A stretch of DNA of 64,000 nt, taken from positions 56,515 to 120,514 of the forward strand of contig JAEURC010000021.1 in the NCBI GenBank assembly GCA_016789025.1, given 5' to 3'. Within the stretch, counting starts at the first letter, position 1. Every line of letters begins with the position of its first letter. This DNA comes from Anaerolineales bacterium (GTDB lineage: Bacteria > Chloroflexota > Anaerolineae > Anaerolineales > Villigracilaceae). This document shows positions 26,830-35,504 of the stretch, piece by piece. The translations under genes were made by a program, and so were the position numbers. The notes beneath the pieces are model-generated. The model saw only the letters and a list, made by a program, of their open reading frames with translations, was not told where the DNA came from and did not search any database.

Positions 26830-27035
26830 GTTTCTTTTCTCTAAGTGGGATTTTTGTTAGCAGGGAACGCCCATGCGCGCCGGAGTTCGGCGCTGGATCG
26901 GGAGACTCCCTTAGTTTGTAGGTGAATTTGGATTTTCTATCAAGATGTTGCCGGGCGTGTCACCCGCGCAGGCTGAATAACCAAGCATTCTGATGACACA
27001 TAGGTATGCTGTAAAGTAACTGGGGATGTGCCGTG

Positions 27036-27064
27036 ATTATAGCACGGTAGAATTTGCAAGGCAA
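27036..27064 (-). promoter_or_regulatory. Promoter of the rho operon
   Basis: Minus strand: TTGCCT (27064-27059), a 17-bp spacer and TATAAT (27041-27036). The start would be near 27029, leaving about 200 nt before rho. The leader contains a GCGCCG/CGGCGC hairpin and a GC-rich CGGGTGACACGCCCG hairpin. Confidence 0.65.
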
Positions 27065-27072
27065 GCGGTTTG

Positions 27073-27528
27073 CTACTTTTCGAGGCGAACTTTCAAGTTT
27101 GTGAGCACAGCGCGCTGGCTACGATTTGCCTCATTATAGACAAGGTTTTCAATCAATCTGTTTACCTTCTCAAACTGGACTTTCTGTATAAGGTGTGTTT
27201 TGCCGTTTTCCACCTCATGGAATTCGTAATGGAAGGCGATGCGGGTTCCCAATTTGCCATATAAACGAATGGTTAGCTCCTGTTTGGGATGGGTGAGGTG
27301 AATGACGAGGTAGATACGGCTTCGAAAGACAGGAAGCCCAGCCCAGCGATAAGTCTCTACCGTGTAGAATGGGCGTAATACCACGCCTTCGGTATCTTTT
27401 TGTTCCTTGAGCACATCTATCGTCGTAAGCCGCGGACGAAGCCCGATCATGTTGATCGGTTCGGCAAGTTGGTCGAAAACTTCGTTCCGCGGCCGGTTTA
27501 TGAAAATGTTGAGTTCAAAAGAGCGCAT
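27073..27528 (-). CDS. SRPBCC (START-like) domain protein
   Basis: 151 residues. The opening FELNIFINRPRNEVFDQLAEP is typical of the polyketide-cyclase/START-like fold, with alternating beta strands and a long C-terminal helix (KVNRLIENLVYNEANRSQRAV). These proteins bind hydrophobic ligands in a deep pocket; the ligand here is unknown. No signal peptide. It precedes rho on the same strand, but rho has its own promoter. Confidence 0.75.
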   Translation of the reverse strand: MRSFELNIFINRPRNEVFDQLAEPINMIGLRPRLTTIDVLKEQKDTEGVVLRPFYTVETYRWAGLPVFRSRIYLVIHLTHPKQELTIRLYGKLGTRIAFHYEFHEVENGKTHLIQKVQFEKVNRLIENLVYNEANRSQRAVLTNLKVRLEK

Positions 27529-27615
27529 TACTCAATTCTAACTCCGATTGGGTAGTTGGCAAGTGGCGAAGAATTGCAATGTTATAATCTCGGAAAATCA
27601 GCGTTTGAGGTATGA

Positions 27616-28701
27616 ATGATTAACCCTATTATTTTTTCGATTGGTAATTTTTCCCTGCACTGGTATGGCTTGATCGTGATGGCAGGCGTGATCGTTGGGG
27701 CGTTGCTTGCCGAGCGGGAATTGATCCGGCGCGGCGGCAATGGCGATGTGATCTGGGATGTACTGGTAGGTTGGGTCGACATTGGACCCAAAATGAAGTT
27801 TCCGTTTGGTACTTTCCAGTTCGGCTTGCCGCTTGGCGTGTTGCCTGTCGGTATCGTTGGCGCGCGGCTGTGGTATGTAATGAATGCCACGATCGGCGGA
27901 AGCCGAATCTATATGGATAACCCTTCCGAAATCCTGCGGGTTTGGAATGGCGGTTTGCATATCTTTGGCGGTTTTCTATTCGGCGCGATCGCGTTGTTTT
28001 GGTTGTTGCGCAGATATAACGTCGACCATTGGCTGGTGCTGGATTCGATCGGTCCCGCCATGTTGATTGGACAGGGCATCGGACGGCTCGGCAATTTCGT
28101 CAACCAGGAATTATACGGTCCTGCCACCACGCTCCCGTGGGGGTTGAAGATATCAACTCAATATTCCTATCAGACCCCGGTTGAAATGCGCGATCAACCG
28201 ATAGACGCTGTGATCAATTACTTGGAGACCACCCGTTTCCATCCGACATTTGCTTACGAGATGCTCTGGAACTTCGCCGCGGCGGGATTCTTATTATGGC
28301 TGTCTCGCCGATATGAAAAGGAACTCAAGCCCGGAACGATGTTTGCAGGCTGGCTCTTACTTGCCGGCATTGGTCGCACATGGATTGAACTCTTCCGCCC
28401 CGACCAGCCCAAGATCGGCGACACGGGAATCAGCTATTCGATGGTGGTTGCCGCGCTGATGGCGGTTGCCGGCGCGATCCTGTTGATGATCCGTTACAAT
28501 GCCATTAACTTTCCCGGCGCCGAAAACTGGGAGGATGAGTATCAGATCAAGGCTATGGGTGCGGAAGCCAAGGCGGCAGGCACGATAAAAACAGTCCCTG
28601 CCATGGAAGATGAAACACCGGTAGTAAAAACTGCCAGCCGAAAAAAAACGAAGACAGAACCCCCGCTTCGTAAGCCAAAAACGAGCCGCAAGGAAAAATA
28701 A
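27616..28701 (+). CDS. lgt: Prolipoprotein diacylglyceryl transferase
   Basis: 361 residues, about seven membrane segments. The signature GQGIGRLGNFVNQELYG carries the catalytic Arg-Asn motif, and HPTFAYEMLWN with the C-terminal GRTWIELFRPD match Lgt. It adds diacylglycerol to the lipobox Cys, the first step in maturing the lipoproteins at 9041, 10291, 46910 and 51122. A basic tail of about 60 residues (ending KTKTEPPLRKPKTSRKEK) extends beyond the usual end. GAGG lies just before the ATG. Confidence 0.96.
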   Translation: MINPIIFSIGNFSLHWYGLIVMAGVIVGALLAERELIRRGGNGDVIWDVLVGWVDIGPKMKFPFGTFQFGLPLGVLPVGIVGARLWYVMNATIGGSRIYMDNPSEILRVWNGGLHIFGGFLFGAIALFWLLRRYNVDHWLVLDSIGPAMLIGQGIGRLGNFVNQELYGPATTLPWGLKISTQYSYQTPVEMRDQPIDAVINYLETTRFHPTFAYEMLWNFAAAGFLLWLSRRYEKELKPGTMFAGWLLLAGIGRTWIELFRPDQPKIGDTGISYSMVVAALMAVAGAILLMIRYNAINFPGAENWEDEYQIKAMGAEAKAAGTIKTVPAMEDETPVVKTASRKKTKTEPPLRKPKTSRKEK

Positions 28702-28703
28702 AT

Positions 28704-28736
28704 AAATCAGGTCAGGCAAAACGCCTGACCTGATTT
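28704..28736. terminator. Bidirectional terminator
   Basis: AAATCAGGTCAGGC (28704-28717) is exactly inverted at 28723-28736 around a 5-nt loop. It serves lgt on the plus strand and the convergent sulfotransferase gene on the minus strand. Confidence 0.85.
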
Positions 28737-29944
28737 CATTCAATCGAAGTGACTGTCACAACTTGAGAGCGCCTCATTGACGCTTCTTCTTCGCGCTTGT
28801 CGAAACCGAAGCGTTCAAAGATATCCGCGTACATTTTGACGATCTTCTCGCGGGTGAATCCCATCTCCTCGTACGAGTAGGTGTGGTCACTACGGTGGGC
28901 GAGAGTGTCTTTTACCGCTTCGTCCACGATCTTGTCTAACCCCGGCTTATCGGGGTAGCCGAACTGCTCGTAAAATCCGCGGATGACCTGCTCAGGGCGT
29001 TGAATCAGATCGTCATAATTGAGAACCAGATATCTGGGGGAAAGATGCGAGTCGATATATTGAAGGGGGTAACGGTACCAGTGTTGGGTCAGGTCGGTGA
29101 TTTCATCCAGATATTGATATTTGGTGAATCCACCGGTAAATACGCCGCGCGAGTAGTTGATCCATGATACCGTGGAGGGGAGCATGTCAAGCGGATTGCG
29201 GGCGAGGTAGATAATGCGCGCGTCGGGGAAGAACTCGATCAGCGTTTCGATCTTGGCGCTGAATGCGGGAGCCTTCGCTACATAGTATTGTTTACCGGTG
29301 GCGTACATGTGCCGCTGTAGCATGGATTTATAGAACGCCATGATCTTTCGTTTGCGCTCAGGCGACAAGGCTTCGTCGAAGTGTTGGTAGTTGGGAAACT
29401 CATCCATAAAAGGGAAAAGAAAGGTGGCCCATAACGAATCCCAGGCGTGCATCAGGATGTTTTCATCCTCTTCGGGTTGGAAGAATGAGATGGGATGGAT
29501 CTTGATCTGTCCCAGTGTGCGGCGGTCGAACGCATAGAGCGCGCGGTGGAGGTACCCGCCAAGCTTCTTATCGAGCCGTGAGACGAACTGTGTGAACTTC
29601 TTTTGGGTGACCGACGGCGTCAGGTAAATATCCCATGTGGTGAGGCTGGTGAATGTAGCCGTATCGCGCGAGAGCAGACGGTGCAAAAAGGTGGAGCCAC
29701 TGCGCATGTTGCCGATGATAAAGAGCGGCTTCTCAATGGGATGTGTTTTGTATCCGGGAAAGAAGATGTCGTCGAGGCTAAAACAGAGCCAGATGAAAAG
29801 CGACCCGAGGGGCCAAACCAGATAAAAGAGGGTCAGAAAGATCAGCCGTTTTTTGTTTAGCGGGGCAGGTGTATTTTTTGAAGCAAAGAATGAACGATAG
29901 AACGTGCGCCAGAACAGGCGGAGGTTGTAGTGCATGAAAGGCAT
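28736..29944 (-). CDS. Sulfotransferase family protein
   Basis: 402 residues. The PAPS 5'-phosphosulfate loop is IIGNMRSGSTFLHRLLS (about 84-100). The 3'-phosphate site is near KIETLIEFFPDARIIYLARNPLDMLPS (Arg and Ser conserved). Two hydrophobic stretches before residue 70 suggest membrane attachment. It would transfer sulfate from PAPS to a carbohydrate or lipid. No PAPS-synthesis genes are in the window. Confidence 0.88.
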   Translation of the reverse strand: MPFMHYNLRLFWRTFYRSFFASKNTPAPLNKKRLIFLTLFYLVWPLGSLFIWLCFSLDDIFFPGYKTHPIEKPLFIIGNMRSGSTFLHRLLSRDTATFTSLTTWDIYLTPSVTQKKFTQFVSRLDKKLGGYLHRALYAFDRRTLGQIKIHPISFFQPEEDENILMHAWDSLWATFLFPFMDEFPNYQHFDEALSPERKRKIMAFYKSMLQRHMYATGKQYYVAKAPAFSAKIETLIEFFPDARIIYLARNPLDMLPSTVSWINYSRGVFTGGFTKYQYLDEITDLTQHWYRYPLQYIDSHLSPRYLVLNYDDLIQRPEQVIRGFYEQFGYPDKPGLDKIVDEAVKDTLAHRSDHTYSYEEMGFTREKIVKMYADIFERFGFDKREEEASMRRSQVVTVTSIE

Positions 29945-29991
29945 CCTTGAGTAGCGCCAACTTAGGTTGGCATTACATGTTTACAATAAAA

Positions 29992-30010
29992 AAGCCCGCG
30001 AAGGGCTTTC
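29992..30010 (-). terminator. Possible minus-strand terminator
   Basis: AAAGCCC/GGGCTTT with loop TTCGC, followed on the minus strand by TTTATTG. No minus-strand gene lies upstream within 2 kb, so it may insulate the sulfotransferase gene from antisense transcription. The rest of 29945-30223 holds a short GCCAAC/GTTGGC inverted repeat and no gene. Confidence 0.5.
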
Positions 30011-30223
30011 TCTTCCCCATTCTATCAGGGTTTAAGGTAATGCGCATCGATTCAACGGATGTGGTCCATTTCTGCCTCACCCAAAAGTCCCATGTGTTGC
30101 GCAATCGTTTTGCAACTTCGCGGCAACTTTACTGCAACGCGGGATTCGTAACCTCGGTCATACAATAGAAGCAGAACATATTCATTGTATTGATATGTCA
30201 CGTTTAGTGTGAGGAGAAAAACC

Positions 30224-31711
30224 ATGAAATTAAAACGTCGGTTTCAAGTCTTTGTTTTGATCGCATTACTGTTCAGCACGTTTGGAAGCGGACAGGTTGT
30301 ATCTGCGAGTTCCCCCGCCGCTGTTCCACAGGACCCCATTGTCATCAACCGCAACCTGAATATCTGGGATGCCACTTTCATCGGATACGTGTCATCTGTC
30401 ATCCATGAAAAATGGCGACTCGAACTGACCGAAGCGCACACCTTCGAGGTGAAAGCAAATACGGCGGCTGGAGACCTGGTGCCCCTGCTCATCTTGCAAG
30501 ATGTGAACGGCGTTGAAATCACACGCGGCGTCAGCTCGTTCATTACGGCCCAATCAGCGGGCACGTTCTATGTGCAAGTTCAGCCTGATTCAGGCGCCGG
30601 GTTTTACTTCATGACCCTGCGGGATGTGGTCAGTACCGGTCCCTCTGTCTCCACGGTTGTTACGCCCACGAGTGTGAACGTGGGTGAGGTTGCCGTTGTT
30701 ACTGTGAGTTTGAATAACGTCCCTGCGGAAGGATACACCAGCGCGGAGTTCACTTGTAACTTTGATGCCAGCCTCGTCAGCGTGGGAATGCCGGTCGTCA
30801 CCAATCTTTTTGGAGCCGACCCTGTTGTTGCTATGAACACACCTCAGCCCGGCGCGCTCATCGTGGCGATTGCAGGAAGTAATGGCAACAAAGCTGTCAC
30901 CAGTGGAGCAGTCTTTACCTTTAACGTAACCGCGTTGCAGGCAGGTGAAACTGCTATCGAATGTACTGTGCGCGTTTCGCAAGGGAATAACACGCTGACT
31001 TCCCTCCCATCCACTGGGATGAATCTGACTGTGAATGGAAGCGGCCCCACCGCCACATCTACCCCGGCGCCCGGTGATACCCCAACTGCCACATCACAGC
31101 CAGGTGAAACAGCCACGCCAACTTCTCAACCCGGTGAGACCGCCACGCCAACGTCACAGCCCGGTGAAACCGCTACACCGACGTTCACCTCCACCCCGGC
31201 TGAGTCGGCCACACCGACCGCTTCCTCCACACCGGCTGAATCGCCAACGCCTACCGCCACGTTCACGCCTGAAAGTTCGCCAACCCCCACAACTTCCCCG
31301 GATGGCACGCTCGCAGGACAGGTCATCGCAGGCAAGCAGGTCATTGTGACTCTGTTCTCCGGTAATGTGGCGGTCACTTCAGTCAACGCCAACCCGGATG
31401 GCACGTTTAACCTGGTTGCGCCGGCGGGCAATTACACGGTGATTGCCACTGCAAGCGGTTTCCTCTCCGCGCAAGGTTCTGCCAACATCCTGCCGGGGAA
31501 CACGACCACGAAACCGACCATCACCTTGCTGGCTGGCGACATTGATGGAAACAATGTGATCGATCAATTCGACGCATTGACCATAGGCATGAGCTACAAC
31601 ACCGCCACTCCTGCCGCCGCCGACTTGAACAACGACGGCGTCATCAACGTGTTGGACCTCGAACTGCTGGCGCAAAACTATCGCGACACGGGCCCCACAA
31701 CTTGGGAATAA
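30224..31711 (+). CDS. Secreted protein with cohesin and dockerin domains
   Basis: 495 residues from the ATG at 30224, with GAGGAG upstream. Domains: signal peptide (to about 30), an N-terminal beta domain (about 35-135, PPC-like by eye), cohesin (about 140-272; SVNVGEVAVVTVSLNNVP to FTFNVTALQAGETAIEC), a Thr/Pro linker with repeats of QPGETATPTS (about 275-355), a CnaB/regulatory-like beta domain (about 360-428) and a C-terminal type I dockerin with two calcium loops, DIDGNNVIDQFD and DLNNDGVINVLD. It can in principle both offer and use a cohesin-dockerin joint. First of three related genes. Confidence 0.88.
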   Translation: MKLKRRFQVFVLIALLFSTFGSGQVVSASSPAAVPQDPIVINRNLNIWDATFIGYVSSVIHEKWRLELTEAHTFEVKANTAAGDLVPLLILQDVNGVEITRGVSSFITAQSAGTFYVQVQPDSGAGFYFMTLRDVVSTGPSVSTVVTPTSVNVGEVAVVTVSLNNVPAEGYTSAEFTCNFDASLVSVGMPVVTNLFGADPVVAMNTPQPGALIVAIAGSNGNKAVTSGAVFTFNVTALQAGETAIECTVRVSQGNNTLTSLPSTGMNLTVNGSGPTATSTPAPGDTPTATSQPGETATPTSQPGETATPTSQPGETATPTFTSTPAESATPTASSTPAESPTPTATFTPESSPTPTTSPDGTLAGQVIAGKQVIVTLFSGNVAVTSVNANPDGTFNLVAPAGNYTVIATASGFLSAQGSANILPGNTTTKPTITLLAGDIDGNNVIDQFDALTIGMSYNTATPAAADLNNDGVINVLDLELLAQNYRDTGPTTWE

Positions 31712-31721
31712 TCGGATAATG

Positions 31722-31756
31722 AATTCCGGGCGCGCGGTAGCGCGCCCGGAATTTTG
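31722..31756 (+). terminator. Terminator or attenuator inside the cohesin cluster
   Basis: AATTCCGGGCGCGC and its exact complement flank GGTA, with TTTT after. It lies 10 nt after one gene and overlaps the start region of the next, so partial read-through would set the ratio of the two products. Confidence 0.8.
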
Positions 31757-31765
31757 GAGCATGCA

Positions 31766-32410
31766 GTGAAACGAATTATCCCCTTATTTTTGGCGATCCT
31801 TGTCGCGTTGATCGGCATTCACCACGCGTATGCCCAAGGCGCGGAAACCATCTGGCTGAGCGCTATCAACACATCCTATAAAACAGGCGAGACTGTTCTC
31901 GTCACGGTCAATGCCTCATCCGCTACGCCCGTTCAGGGATTCACGTTCCAAATCCGCTACGATCCGGAATGCCTGCGCCCAGTCAATGCCTCCAGCCCGA
32001 TCGCGGGAATGAATGGCTTGCAACTTCCGCAACTCACCGGTCTGGTAGATGGCTCGTATGCCAGTACCACGCCTCAAACGATTAACGGGGCGCTGGCGGA
32101 GGTGAGATTTACCTCCCTGCAAGGATGTGAAACCAGCCTGTATCTGGAAAGCGCCGCGCTGGCGATCCGCAACGCCGAAGGGTTTGCCGCGCCTTTGTTG
32201 AGCGTTCTGGTCGGTGAGCGGAATGTCTCCTTGTTCATCGACAAAGAAGTCGTAACGCAAGCCACTCCGCAAGATAGCGGTTCGATGCTGGCGCTCGAGC
32301 CGCCAGAACCCGAAAGTGGAACCTCGATCGGATACATCGTGGTTATCCTTGTGATTCTGATCGCGGTGGGCTTGTTCGGCGTCTACCGCGTATTGCGAAA
32401 ACCATCATGA
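31766..32410 (+). CDS. Membrane-anchored cohesin-like protein
   Basis: 214 residues from the GTG at 31766, which has GGAG 6 nt upstream (the frame opens at TTG 31754). A signal peptide (about 1-24) is followed by a single cohesin-like domain (about 28-160; YKTGETVLVTVNASS, GFTFQIRYDPECLRP, ALAEVRFTSLQG). A short Pro/Glu linker leads to a C-terminal membrane helix (about 188-210, IGYIVVILVILIAVGLFGVY) and a basic stop-transfer tail. There is no dockerin. It looks like the anchor to which dockerin proteins encoded on either side could attach. Confidence 0.85.
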   Translation: MKRIIPLFLAILVALIGIHHAYAQGAETIWLSAINTSYKTGETVLVTVNASSATPVQGFTFQIRYDPECLRPVNASSPIAGMNGLQLPQLTGLVDGSYASTTPQTINGALAEVRFTSLQGCETSLYLESAALAIRNAEGFAAPLLSVLVGERNVSLFIDKEVVTQATPQDSGSMLALEPPEPESGTSIGYIVVILVILIAVGLFGVYRVLRKPS

Positions 32411-32478
32411 TGTTGGGGTTACCGATTCGGCCGATCGAAAGGCGAATCAAACCGCCCCGTGGAAAGATGCGAGGAGAA

Positions 32479-35379
32479 ATGTCCAATAAGATTCTTCGCG
32501 CCATATTTTTGATAATGTTACTGACCTCGCTTCTATCGCAGGGTCAGCCTGTTCGCGCCGCGCCGCCGCTCCCGCCAGTGGATATGTTCCAACTGCCGTG
32601 GGAGTTGGGCAAGGCGTGGGTCGCGTATGATGGGTTTGGGCGTCACGCCACCAGTTCGCACAACCCCGCCAACGGTGGAGCGGTTGATTTTGCGCCGCAC
32701 ACAAAAATGAAAAAAGGCGAGAACACCTCCAACGCCTGGGTGACCGCCGCCGCCGATGGTACGGTGGTGGCGATTTCCAAATGCCATTTGATCATTGCTC
32801 ACAGCGGCGGCTGGACGACTGAATACCAGCATCTCGCAAATTTTCAGGTGAAGTTGGGCAACGCGGTGACGCGCAATCAACGACTGGCAGTGATCGCAAA
32901 TGCTTCAGTTCAACAGCCCGTGTGCCTCGGCAGTGAAGACCAGGATACGCCGCATTTGCATTTTTCACTACGCCCCAACATGGTCGGTGCGACGTTCGCG
33001 GGCTGGGAGTTCAAATATAACTCACTGTTCAAAACTACAACCTTTGTCAAGAACGGTAACAGCCTTGGCTTGTTCGTACCCCTCTTGAATGTGATGGAAA
33101 CATCCACCACGCCAACGCCGATACCGGCAACTTCAACGCCTACAACTTCCACAACATCAACCCCAACGCTGATTCCCACGGCGACCAGCACCGCGTTATC
33201 GGGTCCGTATATTTCCACATCGGTGAACACATCGAATGTGACAGTGGGCGACACCGCGCTGGTCACTGTCTATTTGAACAACGTGCCTGTTGATGGATAC
33301 GCCAGCGCGGAAATTACCTGCGCGTATAACGCGACTCTGATCGAAGCGAGCAATATCACCTTTACGAATCTTTTCGGCGCCGACCCCGCCACGACGATCT
33401 TTGGTCCGCAAGGCGGAAGTTTCATCGCCGCCATCGCTGGCAAAAAAGGCAACAAAGCGACCACAAGCGGCGCGGTCTTTACCTTCACCGCGCGAGGTTT
33501 ACAAGCGGGACTGACCGCCATTGACTGCACCGCGCGCATTTCGCAAGGCAACGGCGCGTTGACGAGTATTCCCTATGTTGGGACGAGCATCACGGTTCTT
33601 GGATCATCCACACCGACGCTGCCGGTCACTTCGACGGTTGCGCCTGCCTCGCCCACTTCAACATTGATCCCCACTTCGACCTTTCCCTCCGCGACCCCGA
33701 CAGTGATCTCGACCCCGCTCGGTCCCGGTGATTTGGTGCCATCCCTGTCTTTTGTTCCAGTCGTCTCTGGTCTTTCGCAACCGGTGTTTGTAACGAACGC
33801 GGGTGATGGCTCTGGGCGATTGTTTGTGTTAGAGAGAGTTGGGCGCGTTCGAGTGATCACCAACACGGGTAGTCTGCTTCCAACTTCTTTTTTAGACATC
33901 ACCTCGATCGTGGGTTCATCGGGAAGTGAAGAAGGCCTGCTGGGACTCGCCTTTCACCCCAACTACGAATCCAACGGATTGTTTTTTGTCGCATACACCG
34001 ATACGTCTGGCAATCTCGTTCTTGCAAAGTATTCTGTTTCCTCAGACCCAAATGTAGCGAACCCTGCCAGCGCGGCGACGGTGTTGACCATTCCGCATCC
34101 GGGCAACGCGAATCACAACGGCGGGATGCTCGCGTTCGGCAGTGACGGATATCTGTACTGGTCAACGGGCGATGGCGGAGGCGGGGGCGATGTTCCCAAC
34201 AACGCGCAGAACACAAATGCCCTCCTGGGAAAAATTCTTCGTTTGGATGTGAACACGGGCAGTCCGTATTCGATCCCCTCGGATAATCCTTTTGTCGGCG
34301 TCTCAGGCGCGCGCGGCGAAATTTGGGATTATGGCTTTCGCAACCCGTGGCGGTTTTCATTTGACCGCGCAACTCAAGATATGTATATCGGCGATGTGGG
34401 GCAGGGCAGTCGCGAAGAAATTGACTTTGAATCCACCTCATCCTCTGGCGGCTTGAATTATGGTTGGCGCGTGATAGAGGGCAGTCTATGCTTCAACCCC
34501 TCCAGCGGATGCGACACCAGCGGAAAAGTTTTCCCAGTGGCAGAATATGACAATACGGGAGTGACCTGCTCCGTGACCGGCGGATACGTCTATCGCGGCT
34601 CGCAGTCGGCGCCGATGACGGGCATCTATTTCTACGGCGACTATTGCAGTGGAGAAATTTGGGGACTCTTGCAACAGTCGCCCGGCGTTTGGGATTCCGA
34701 TCTCATTGTAGATACCTCATTCTTCATCTCCTCGTTCGGAGAAGATGAAGCGGGCGAACTGTATCTCACCGATTATTCAAGCGGCACGGTGCAGAAGATC
34801 GCGGGTCCGAACGCGCCGTTGCCAACGCCGACATTTACTTCCATCCCAGCTGGGTCACCGACACCGACATTCACATCAGTTCCTGCTGGGTCGCCAACCC
34901 CGACCGTTACGGATATTCCCATACAAACGTTTACATCGTCTCCGCCTACAGCCACAGCAGGTCCGGGCGCGGCAGTCACGGGACAAGTGATCGCCTCGAA
35001 AGTTGTCACCGTGCGGTTGTATGATCTGAGCGATAATTTTGTGGCGTCGGTCAACGCGAACCCGGATGGGACGTTCAGGCTCGATGCCCCGGCGGGAACA
35101 TACAACATCGTCGCCACGGCGAACGGATTCCTCCGCATTCAAGGACAGGTCACTTTGTCCGATGGAGAAACGCACGCGATGCCTGTCATCGCTTTGCTGG
35201 CTGGCGACATTGACGACGACGGCTCCATTGACCAATTCGACGCCATGACCATTGGCTTCAGCTACGGAACGTCTGAGCCACCCGGCGCAGACTTGAACAA
35301 CGATGGCATCATCAATATTCTGGATTTGGAAGCGCTGGCGAAGAATTACCGCAAGACCGGTCCGATCCTGTGGGAATGA
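32479..35379 (+). CDS. Secreted M23-like / cohesin / sugar dehydrogenase propeller / dockerin protein
   Basis: 966 residues from the ATG at 32479 with GAGGAG close by (an ATG at 32467 is possible; the frame opens at 32407). Domains: signal peptide (to about 28); divergent M23-like domain (about 30-195; GGAVDFAPH and HLHFSLR, with the usual first His displaced); linker; cohesin (about 240-370); linker; six-bladed PQQ-dependent sugar dehydrogenase/HHIP-like propeller (about 415-775; GDGSGRLFVLERVGRVRV, LLGLAFHPNY, NHNGGMLAFGSDGYLY, WDYGFRNPWRFSFD); linker; CnaB-like domain; dockerin with DIDDDGSIDQFD and DLNNDGIINILD. Its last 130 residues closely match those of the 30224 protein. Confidence 0.87.
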   Translation: MSNKILRAIFLIMLLTSLLSQGQPVRAAPPLPPVDMFQLPWELGKAWVAYDGFGRHATSSHNPANGGAVDFAPHTKMKKGENTSNAWVTAAADGTVVAISKCHLIIAHSGGWTTEYQHLANFQVKLGNAVTRNQRLAVIANASVQQPVCLGSEDQDTPHLHFSLRPNMVGATFAGWEFKYNSLFKTTTFVKNGNSLGLFVPLLNVMETSTTPTPIPATSTPTTSTTSTPTLIPTATSTALSGPYISTSVNTSNVTVGDTALVTVYLNNVPVDGYASAEITCAYNATLIEASNITFTNLFGADPATTIFGPQGGSFIAAIAGKKGNKATTSGAVFTFTARGLQAGLTAIDCTARISQGNGALTSIPYVGTSITVLGSSTPTLPVTSTVAPASPTSTLIPTSTFPSATPTVISTPLGPGDLVPSLSFVPVVSGLSQPVFVTNAGDGSGRLFVLERVGRVRVITNTGSLLPTSFLDITSIVGSSGSEEGLLGLAFHPNYESNGLFFVAYTDTSGNLVLAKYSVSSDPNVANPASAATVLTIPHPGNANHNGGMLAFGSDGYLYWSTGDGGGGGDVPNNAQNTNALLGKILRLDVNTGSPYSIPSDNPFVGVSGARGEIWDYGFRNPWRFSFDRATQDMYIGDVGQGSREEIDFESTSSSGGLNYGWRVIEGSLCFNPSSGCDTSGKVFPVAEYDNTGVTCSVTGGYVYRGSQSAPMTGIYFYGDYCSGEIWGLLQQSPGVWDSDLIVDTSFFISSFGEDEAGELYLTDYSSGTVQKIAGPNAPLPTPTFTSIPAGSPTPTFTSVPAGSPTPTVTDIPIQTFTSSPPTATAGPGAAVTGQVIASKVVTVRLYDLSDNFVASVNANPDGTFRLDAPAGTYNIVATANGFLRIQGQVTLSDGETHAMPVIALLAGDIDDDGSIDQFDAMTIGFSYGTSEPPGADLNNDGIINILDLEALAKNYRKTGPILWE

Positions 35380-35403
35380 TGCGCGAAAACTGAACGAGTA
35401 GAG

Positions 35404-35440
35404 AAAAGCCCCCGAGGGTGAACCAGCCCGAAGGGGTTTT
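35404..35440 (+). terminator. Terminator of the cohesin/dockerin cluster
   Basis: AAAAGCCCCCGAGGG pairs imperfectly with CCCGAAGGGGTTTTT about 25 nt after the stop. It lies inside the long open frame of the next gene, supporting that gene's downstream start at 35505. Confidence 0.7.
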
Positions 35441-35504
35441 TGATTCGCAGTCTTTCGTCAAAATGGAATACAATCAATTCAGAATCCAATTCAAGGAGCG
35501 TACC

